Below are positions 16,121 through 20,514 of a DNA stretch of 20,514 bases, piece after piece; the stretch's first letter is position 1; each line of letters begins with the position of its first letter. The notes under the pieces were generated by a model. It had not been told where the DNA came from. It saw only the letters and a list, made by a program, of their open reading frames with translations, and did no database searches. Both the position numbers and the translations under genes were made by a program. This stretch comes from an uncultured Clostridia bacterium (GTDB taxonomy: Bacteria; Bacillota; Clostridia; Oscillospirales; Acutalibacteraceae): assembly GCA_947171615.1 (NCBI GenBank), contig CAMVYG010000009.1:1-20514 (forward strand). Direction: 5' to 3'.

Positions 16121-16158
16121 AGCGCTATGGGAGTATTTGATCCCATAGCGCTTTTTTT
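16121..16158 (+). terminator. Rho-independent terminator after the endolysin
   Basis: A perfect 12-bp GC-containing stem (16121-16132 with 16141-16152) with an 8-base loop is followed by six or more T. It lies 16 bases after the endolysin stop and closes the late tail/lysis operon. Confidence 0.92.
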
Positions 16159-16275
16159 GAGAAAGAATCCCGCGTAAAAATTAACCTTCAAGTTTCCCTT
16201 CTTTTTTGCAAAGCTTCTATTTTGCCAACAATATTCTTCCTTATTTTCAAGGATTAAGTAGAATACTGGGGTGTA

Positions 16276-16371
16276 ATGAACTATGAAGATATCATTGCGC
16301 CTAAATTTGTAAAAAGTGCAAAAGCGATCCGCAAAGACAAATACACGGGCATAACTATCCGTCCCCCATAA
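16276..16371 (+). CDS. Possible tiny protein (31 aa) before the sigma-like gene
   Basis: ATG 16276 opens a 31-codon frame ending TAA 16369-16371, with a weak GGGGTG upstream. The product (MNYEDIIAPKF.., ending GITIRPP) has balanced, non-random composition. It is not a repeat and not in a shadow of another gene, and it sits in an otherwise empty 310-base gap. No family was recognised. It may be a real small gene of the element or a remnant. Confidence 0.4.
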   Translation: MNYEDIIAPKFVKSAKAIRKDKYTGITIRPP

Positions 16372-16418
16372 TCTCCATATCACCTTTATTTCAACATAAT
16401 TTGAAAGGAAAGTATGAT

Positions 16419-16817
16419 ATGGTAGAGCCTAACGAGAAAGAAAGAGAAAGCAGTCTGCAGAATCGGTTTTCAGCTTATCTCAAACTGGCAGTTAACAGAG
16501 AACGCAGACGGTATCTTCAAAAGAAATGGAACACAGAGAACAGGGAAGCGCTGCAAAGTGCAGTTGAAAAAGAAGATCAACTGTACGAGCCCGATTTCCT
16601 TTCGCACCTTCCTCTTGCGGATCAAATCGAAAATGAAGCTTTGTCAAAGGCGATACGAAGCTTAAAGCCAAAGGACTTAGAGATACTGGAACTGTGCGGC
16701 ATCCAGGGTTTAACGTATCGTGAGGCATCGGAGCAGCTTCATCGGAACTTCTGGACAGTAAAGGCTTCTTATTTGCGAATGATCCATATGTTCCGAAAAA
16801 TTTTAGAAGGCGAGTAA
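16419..16817 (+). CDS. Sigma-70-like / phage transcriptional activator protein
   Basis: This is a 132-aa protein. ATG 16419 is chosen from GAAAGGAAAG 7 bases upstream; the frame could start at TTG 16401 without a site. The C-terminal half (IRSLKPKDLEILELCGIQGLTYREASEQLHRNFWTVKASYLRMI) is a helix-turn-helix of sigma region 4 type. The N-terminal part is charged and helical. Proteins like this form the regulatory pair of Tn916-like elements (orf7-type) and of related phage and conjugative elements. The next gene 4 bases downstream is HTH_16-like, as in those pairs. It probably regulates the excision/transfer genes; its targets are unknown. Confidence 0.75.
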   Translation: MVEPNEKERESSLQNRFSAYLKLAVNRERRRYLQKKWNTENREALQSAVEKEDQLYEPDFLSHLPLADQIENEALSKAIRSLKPKDLEILELCGIQGLTYREASEQLHRNFWTVKASYLRMIHMFRKILEGE

Positions 16818-16821
16818 GTAC

Positions 16822-17019
16822 ATGAATTTTTCTGACTTGATAGAAAGAGCAAAGACAGGCGACAATAATGCGGCTGAAGAAATCCTAAAGAAATACGAAC
16901 CCCTGCTGCGGAAAAATGCTGTTGTACAGGGAGAATACGATGAAGACCTGTATCAGAGGCTTTGCAGTGTGACTTTGAGTTGTATCCAGCATTTTAAAGC
17001 CGAGTTGGATTTGTTCTGA
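16822..17019 (+). CDS. Small helix-turn-helix protein (HTH_16-like)
   Basis: This 65-aa protein starts at ATG 16822, 4 bases after the sigma-like gene. The pattern MNFSDLIERAKTGDNNAAEEIL, then LLRKNAVVQGEYDEDLYQRL, matches short regulatory proteins paired with sigma-like proteins in Tn916-like elements. The C-terminus (ending FKAELDLF) looks slightly short. The last codons and the stop lie at the start of a 19-bp tandem repeat (17015-17052), so a small duplication has occurred at the end of this gene. Confidence 0.7.
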   Translation: MNFSDLIERAKTGDNNAAEEILKKYEPLLRKNAVVQGEYDEDLYQRLCSVTLSCIQHFKAELDLF

Positions 17020-17052
17020 TTACTAAGCAGAAATCTGATTACTAAGCAGAAA
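17015..17052 (+). repeat. Perfect 19-bp tandem direct repeat
   Basis: The unit TCTGATTACTAAGCAGAAA is present twice in direct tandem (17015-17033 and 17034-17052). The first copy contains the stop codon of the HTH_16-like gene. It may be a simple duplication or a recombinase or regulator binding site; the sequence does not show which. Confidence 0.85.
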
Positions 17053-17057
17053 ATAGA

Positions 17058-17097
17058 AAGGCCGATAAGATAGGAAAATACCTATTTTATCGGCCTT
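17058..17097 (+). terminator. Strong terminator hairpin after the regulator pair
   Basis: A 17-bp stem with one G.U pair (17058-17074 with 17081-17097), a 6-base loop and a T-rich tail (TTTCTTAT). It ends the sigma/HTH operon and isolates the next gene. Confidence 0.82.
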
Positions 17098-17109
17098 TTC
17101 TTATAGGAC

Positions 17110-17138
17110 TTGATGGATTTTGGGGAGTGTGGTACAAT
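17110..17138 (+). promoter_or_regulatory. Promoter of the zinc-ribbon gene
   Basis: TTGATG (17110-17115) and TACAAT (17133-17138) are separated by exactly 17 bases, about 25 bases before the start codon. This is a good sigma-A consensus. Confidence 0.65.
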
Positions 17139-17162
17139 GTAACTTACAGAGGAGGAACTTTT

Positions 17163-17312
17163 ATGCCAGTATATTATTGCAAGAACTGCGGTTTTATTTT
17201 CAAACGGGAGAAAGAAACGGACACCTGCCCGGACTGCGGAAAGCGGGATATCCGTCCTGCATTGGAGCCGGAGATCATGGAATTGAAAGCTAGGCAGGAA
17301 AAATGGGAATAG
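17163..17312 (+). CDS. Small zinc-ribbon protein (49 aa)
   Basis: ATG 17163 follows GAGGAGGAAC, with its own promoter upstream and a terminator downstream. Residues C6-x2-C9 and C22-x2-C25 (CPDCGKR) form a zinc-ribbon or rubredoxin-like knuckle. A short acidic and basic helix follows. Many mobile elements and low-GC Gram-positive genomes carry such orphan ribbons; the target is unknown. It is probably monocistronic. Confidence 0.75.
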   Translation: MPVYYCKNCGFIFKREKETDTCPDCGKRDIRPALEPEIMELKARQEKWE

Positions 17313-17393
17313 GAATCTCATGCAGACGACGGGACTTCCAGCCAGTTATTACTGAACCAAGCTCTCTTGTGCCAATAATCAAAATTTATTTTG

Positions 17394-17428
17394 CCAGCGC
17401 CGGTCATTTCTTTTCGGCGCTGGTTTTT
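17394..17428 (+). terminator. Terminator downstream of the zinc-ribbon gene
   Basis: A 9-bp stem (17394-17402 with 17415-17423, CCAGCGCCG/CGGCGCTGG), a 12-base loop and five T. It fits termination of the zinc-ribbon transcript. Confidence 0.7.
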
Positions 17429-17449
17429 CATTTTAGAAAAGGTGAACCT

Positions 17450-17629
17450 CTATCCACACCTCTCCTCCAACGCTGCGGTTGTCTCCCGATCTGTATGCTC
17501 CCACAGCAAGCTGCTCAAGATCTCAATGGCATCCCAGCGCTTACGGTAGTAGGTCCACCAGGAAACGTCTTTCATGTGCGTACGCAGGGATTCTACGATA
17601 TCATCTATGCTGCCGACATAATAAAAGGC
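17450..17629 (-). pseudogene. Reverse-strand coding remnant, unknown family
   Basis: A 59-codon open stretch on the reverse strand reads like real protein: YYVGSIDDIVESLRTH, then DVSWWTYYRKRWDAIEILSS and an acidic, charged end. It has no start codon with a ribosome site and is interrupted upstream by a stop at 17630-17632; the only ATG (residue 19) has no site. The residues just upstream (17640-17740, reverse strand) also read like protein (MAKELIKRQETRGR) in another frame, consistent with a frameshifted gene. No family was recognised. I read it as a decayed gene of the element. Confidence 0.4.
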
Positions 17630-17827
17630 TTATCAAGATCACAATTTCATCGAAAAATCAGACGGAAGAAAATTCTTCCTCTGGTTTCCTGTCTTTTTAT
17701 TAGCTCTTTTGCCATATCCTGGCGAACGATTTTTTAAAAACTTTGCACTGATTCTGACACATTACCGCTCTTTATATAGCAGAAGGTGGTTAAATTCACT
17801 TTTTCTTGAACCTTGAAAACAGCATAG

Positions 17828-17998
17828 CGATCTGCCGGAGGGAATACCCCTGGCTTTGCCATGACGCATCTGCTGAGCGAAGCAAGGGAGAAAACGCAGG
17901 ACCGAACACGGCTGCAGGAAGCGAGCCGACAGATTGTTACAGAATGGAACAACTTTTTTTATTTTTCAAATGGGATGCTGCCTGATTGTGGTGTATAA
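17828..17998 (+). pseudogene. Short coding remnant before the excisionase
   Basis: A stop-free segment from 17828 to TAA 17996-17998 reads GGNTPGFAMTHLLSEAREKT, then QEASRQIVTEWNNFFYF. This is a charged helix plus an aromatic end unlike random translation. ATG 17861 has no ribosome site near it and no upstream start is visible. It looks like the C-terminal remnant of a lost gene. The opposite-strand frame through this region is less protein-like. Confidence 0.35.
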
Positions 17999-18073
17999 TA
18001 ATTTTGCTAAATCTCAGCCATTTATCAAAACTACAGGAAAGGAGGCATCTTCGAGAAAGGAGGCGCAAGTTGG

Positions 18074-18277
18074 GTGAAAGAAAGTCAACCCCAAAGTCCA
18101 GCTAAAAAGGTATACCTGGTTTCTGAAGTAGCCGAAATCTTGAACATGACAGAACGCAGTGCGTATAGCTTTTGCAGTACAACAAAGGAATTTGTTGTCA
18201 AACGCTGCGGACCAAAACTGCTTCGGATTAACAAAGAATCCTTTGACTGCTGGCTGAATCATCAGGAGGTAGGATAA
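18074..18277 (+). CDS. Excisionase-type DNA-binding protein (Xis)
   Basis: This 67-aa protein starts with GTG 18074 preceded by AAAGGAGG. Residues about 12-50 form a MerR/excisionase helix-turn-helix (VYLVSEVAEILNMTERSAYSF) followed by a basic/hydrophobic wing (FVVKRCGPKLLRINKESFDCWL), the usual helix-turn-helix 'excisionase family' fold. Its stop is adjacent to the integrase ATG, the classic xis-int arrangement. It should direct Int toward excision. Confidence 0.88.
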   Translation: MKESQPQSPAKKVYLVSEVAEILNMTERSAYSFCSTTKEFVVKRCGPKLLRINKESFDCWLNHQEVG

Positions 18278-19804
18278 ATGGCTTCTATTGTTCATCGGTA
18301 TCAAACATACTACGTTAGTTACACAATTCCGAAAGGTCTAAGCAAGGAGTTCTACGAAAAGAATGGTCTCCCATATGACGAACACAAAAGTAAACGTCAG
18401 ATGTGGGAACCGTTCAATAATTTGGATGCAGCAGAAGAAAGAAAAAAGAAGGTGGAAATTCAGTTAGAGGAAATACGGCAGTCAAACGGCGAGATAAATC
18501 ACCTTTCTGTGATCCGTCCCATAAAGTTATGGGATTTTGTGATGAAAGAATTTATTCCAAGTCGGGCTAAGAGCTGGCAACCGAAAACCTATACCATGAA
18601 TGTTGGTCTTCTTACCAATCATGTAAAACCTCATCTGGGTGAAAAGACCATCCAGGCAGTTACTGAGGGGGACATTCGTGAGCTCTATGAAACCCTGCAG
18701 CATACACCTAAAGGCGCATACAAAGGCGGTATATGTTTGCTATCTGAAGTAGAGATGGAAAAGCCACATGAAGAAAGTGAGTGTTTAGGTCCCACGACTA
18801 TTCATGATGTAGCTCTGCTTTTAGGAGGGATTTTTAAGCTGGCGCTCCGAAGGAATCTCATTACAGAAGATCCATTACCGGAATACATACCCCCGCGCAA
18901 CGGCAACATTCAATTCAAGATATGGGATGACATGCTGATGAAAAAAGCACTGACTGCTATGTCGGATCAACCGCTGCTGCGGCTTGCTGTGCATCTGGCA
19001 TATGTAGGTGCCCTAAGAAACGGGGAAACGGTTGGAATTACTTTAGAGGAACTGGATCTTAGAAATAGTCGCATCCATATCACAAAAATACTGCAAAGAG
19101 TTTCAAAAGAATCTCTGAAAATGGCAAAAACCTCAGATGTGTTGTTTGTCTTTCCAACGATAGAGATAGAAAAAAATTCTTGCCTTGTACTGAAAAGGCC
19201 AAAGACATCTTCCAGCATTAGAGAGTTGCTGGCAACTGAGCCACTCAAAAATGAGATAGAGGCGCGGTTGAAGCAGATCCAGCGCAACAAGGAAAAGCTC
19301 GGTGATCAATATCATGATTACGGACTTCTGATCTGCTTAGAAAACGGTAATCCCATAGAACCCAAGCTGATGATGACATGGTTCAAAAAATGGCAAAAAC
19401 AACAGAAAGAAGAATTTGAGGAAGAGTATCCGCCACTTAGTTTCCATGGAATCCGCCACTCATCAACTACTTACTATGTGGAGCACTGTGATGGGGACTT
19501 CAAAAGTGTACAGGCAATAACTGGTCACAAATCGTTGGAGGTTCTGCTAAATATCTACTCTCATGCCACAAGTTCAGCCCGGTTAAAGCTTGTAGAAACT
19601 TTTCAGGACAAATTTTATTCCGGGAGGAAGGAACAGAGCTTGAGCGCAATATTTTCACCAGAAAATGCGCAGGAGAAAGACGTGGTTTCCACATTGGCTT
19701 TTCTTGCGAAAGATAGCCCGGAGATCAAAGAACTGCTTCTCAAGATGTGCAAGCAAAGCCCCGCTTTGCAGGAAACCGTCTTAACTGCACTGCTTGCAGG
19801 ATAG
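18278..19804 (+). CDS. Tyrosine recombinase integrase
   Basis: This 508-aa protein has ATG 18278 directly after the xis stop. It has an N-terminal arm/SAM-like DNA-binding region (residues about 80-200, WDFVMKEFIPSRAKSW) and a C-terminal catalytic domain. The tyrosine recombinase residues are visible: R247 (GALRNGE), K309 (RPKTSSS), H390-x2-R393 (SFHGIRHS), H417 (TGHKSL) and the nucleophile Y427 (LNIYSHA). Residues 450-508 are an extra tail. It ends 150 bases before tRNA-Arg, consistent with integration at this tRNA. The length and N-terminus resemble integrases of integrative elements in gut Clostridia more than the short Tn916 Int. Confidence 0.93.
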   Translation: MASIVHRYQTYYVSYTIPKGLSKEFYEKNGLPYDEHKSKRQMWEPFNNLDAAEERKKKVEIQLEEIRQSNGEINHLSVIRPIKLWDFVMKEFIPSRAKSWQPKTYTMNVGLLTNHVKPHLGEKTIQAVTEGDIRELYETLQHTPKGAYKGGICLLSEVEMEKPHEESECLGPTTIHDVALLLGGIFKLALRRNLITEDPLPEYIPPRNGNIQFKIWDDMLMKKALTAMSDQPLLRLAVHLAYVGALRNGETVGITLEELDLRNSRIHITKILQRVSKESLKMAKTSDVLFVFPTIEIEKNSCLVLKRPKTSSSIRELLATEPLKNEIEARLKQIQRNKEKLGDQYHDYGLLICLENGNPIEPKLMMTWFKKWQKQQKEEFEEEYPPLSFHGIRHSSTTYYVEHCDGDFKSVQAITGHKSLEVLLNIYSHATSSARLKLVETFQDKFYSGRKEQSLSAIFSPENAQEKDVVSTLAFLAKDSPEIKELLLKMCKQSPALQETVLTALLAG

Positions 19805-19811
19805 ACCGCCG

Positions 19812-19833
19812 TTTGACGGTCGCTTTTGACGGT
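19812..19833 (+). repeat. Short direct repeats, possible integrase arm sites
   Basis: TTTGACGGT occurs at 19812-19820 and again at 19825-19833, between the integrase stop and the tRNA. Spacing of 13 bases and position near the attachment site suggest arm-type binding sites for Int/Xis, but this is only a pattern-based guess. Confidence 0.35.
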
Positions 19834-19895
19834 TTGTATATCAGCTGTATATTTATGTAAGAATGGATTTTTAGAGCGAAAAGCACGGATGAAGT

Positions 19896-19940
19896 AAAAA
19901 AAGATGCGGATTATTTGCAAAAATACAAAAAATCCGCATC
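19896..19940 (-). terminator. Terminator of the tRNA-Arg transcript
   Basis: Read on the reverse strand: a 10-bp stem GATGCGGATT/AATCCGCATC (19931-19940 with 19903-19912), an 18-base loop and a run of seven T (19896-19902). It is 14 bases beyond the tRNA 3' end and oriented to stop tRNA transcription before it reaches the integrase gene. Confidence 0.75.
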
Positions 19941-19953
19941 AAACCTGAAAATC

Positions 19954-20030
19954 TGGCGCGCCGGAGAAGATTCGAACTCCCGACCTCTTGATCCGTAGTC
20001 AAGCGCTCTATCCAGCTGAGCTACCGGCGC
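19954..20030 (-). tRNA. tRNA-Arg (anticodon ACG), intact
   Basis: The reverse strand folds into a full cloverleaf. The acceptor is GCGCCGG/CCGGCGC with discriminator G and encoded CCA (19954-19956). It has a D-arm (GCTC/GAGC type), an anticodon stem CTTGA/TCAAG around loop CTACGGA with anticodon ACG (wobble A, so inosine in vivo), and a T-arm with TTCGAAT loop and stem GGGAG/CTTCT (two G.U pairs). It lies next to the integrase. Whether this copy is host or phage-borne is uncertain; see the truncated copy just upstream. Confidence 0.95.
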
Positions 20031-20088
20031 ACAGGAACTTGTATTCAATTTTCATCCAACTTGCTTGCATATGCAGAGGAAAAACCCC

Positions 20089-20132
<44 letters not shown>

Positions 20133-20168
20133 TAGGGAGGAAATGGAATATTTCCTCACAGCCTTATT

Positions 20169-20197
20169 ATTATAAACAGTGTTTATTAAAATGTCAA
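20169..20197 (-). promoter_or_regulatory. Near-perfect sigma-A promoter driving the tRNA locus
   Basis: On the reverse strand TTGACA (20192-20197) and TATAAT (20169-20174) are separated by exactly 17 bases: full consensus. Start would be near 20162, about 30 bases before the truncated tRNA half, so the transcript crosses the fragment and then the intact tRNA. Confidence 0.85.
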
Positions 20198-20229
20198 GAG
20201 GTTTCTGCTTTATTCCGCGGCATCGCTTT

Positions 20230-20514
20230 TTATGCCTGGTTTTCCTCTGTTTTTACGGGTTGAGAAAATCTTGTAAGGGAACAGCCGAAGGGGGGAAGAG
20301 AACCGAAGGGTTTTAAGGGTTCTCCCAGCAGCAGGGTTCCCGATCCCTCCGGCAGAGGCAGGGAGGGAATGCTTTGAGAGCAGTCGCTGCGGTTTACCAG
20401 CAGGAACAGGCTTTCCCGGCGGTCTTCTACTGTGGCAAAGCGCTCAAAGGCCAGCAGATTTCCGTCTGCCAGCAGGGTGCGGTAGCTGCCATAGCTTAAA
20501 ATATCCTTCTGCTC
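20230..20514 (-). CDS. Alpha-amylase family (GH13) protein, C-terminal part (partial, host)
   Basis: The reverse-strand frame is open from the window edge to TAA at 20230-20232 (94 codons; the start is outside). The visible end (DILSYGSYRTLLADGNLLAFERF, then LFLLVNRSD) matches the C-terminal beta domain of GH13 enzymes of the neopullulanase/maltogenic amylase type, whose '...Gxxxxl.a.gdlLaFeR' pattern is common. No catalytic residues lie in this piece. It belongs to the host flank beyond the attachment site, not to the phage. The exact subfamily cannot be told. Confidence 0.75.
   Translation of the reverse strand, partial: EQKDILSYGSYRTLLADGNLLAFERFATVEDRRESLFLLVNRSDCSQSIPSLPLPEGSGTLLLGEPLKPFGSLPPFGCSLTRFSQPVKTEENQA

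Noticed and set aside
16159..16275. Promoter for the sigma-like operon
   Set aside because: An AT-rich stretch and a TAGAAT are present, but no -35 at proper distance could be found.
17303..17737. Forward frame of 144 codons after the zinc-ribbon gene
   Set aside because: It crosses a terminator hairpin, overlaps the zinc-ribbon stop, reads unlike a protein, and the reverse strand is more protein-like there.

Overview
The window looks like the right-hand end of a prophage, or a prophage-like hybrid integrative element, in a low-to-mid GC Gram-positive bacterium. It is most likely a gut-type Clostridia/Oscillospiraceae host. The clues are strong AGGAGG-type ribosome binding sites, a phiLC3-type holin, a GH25 endolysin carrying an S-layer-homology (SLH) repeat, an SLH cargo protein, and a sigma-like/HTH_16-like gene pair as in Tn916-like elements. 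The left part of the element (head, replication, repressor) lies outside the window.

Layout. Positions 1-3984 hold the C-terminus of a tape measure protein and a long tail-hub/tail-fibre protein. Positions 3978-5042 hold a reverse-strand secreted SLH protein with its own promoter, set inside the tail operon as apparent lysogenic-conversion cargo. Positions 5246-7837 continue the tail and baseplate genes: a small protein, a Dit-like protein, a BppU-like domain protein, a structural protein and an unknown. Positions 7853-10362 carry two paralogous tail fibres flanking a glycine-rich tip protein.

Positions 10421-14606 form a compact, mostly overlapping five-gene cassette that does not belong to a standard tail module. 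It encodes a 116-aa beta-rich protein, a 253-aa protein whose C-terminal 150 residues are an Asn/Tyr/Ser/Gly repeat built on N-Y-A-N motifs, two radical SAM/SPASM-type enzymes (CX3CX2C motifs), and a 113-aa helical protein. This is the most interesting part of the window. It reads as a RiPP-like maturation system embedded between the receptor-binding and lysis modules, with the phage repeat protein as the likely substrate. The repeated Tyr-X-Asn motif has the aromatic-X-polar shape used by three-residue-cyclophane (triceptide) forming radical SAM enzymes.

Positions 14647-16105 are the lysis module (membrane coiled-coil protein, holin, endolysin), closed by a strong terminator. Positions 16276-19804 form an integrative-element module: a tiny ORF, a sigma-like protein, an HTH_16-like protein, a zinc-ribbon protein, gene remnants, excisionase and tyrosine integrase. 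The element ends at tRNA-Arg(ACG). An intact reverse-strand tRNA-Arg with its terminator sits next to the integrase. Just outside it is a truncated 5' half of a second tRNA-Arg, still attached to a near-perfect sigma-A promoter, which looks like the host tRNA split by integration at its anticodon loop. The last 285 bases are the C-terminus of a host GH13 (alpha-amylase family) gene on the reverse strand.
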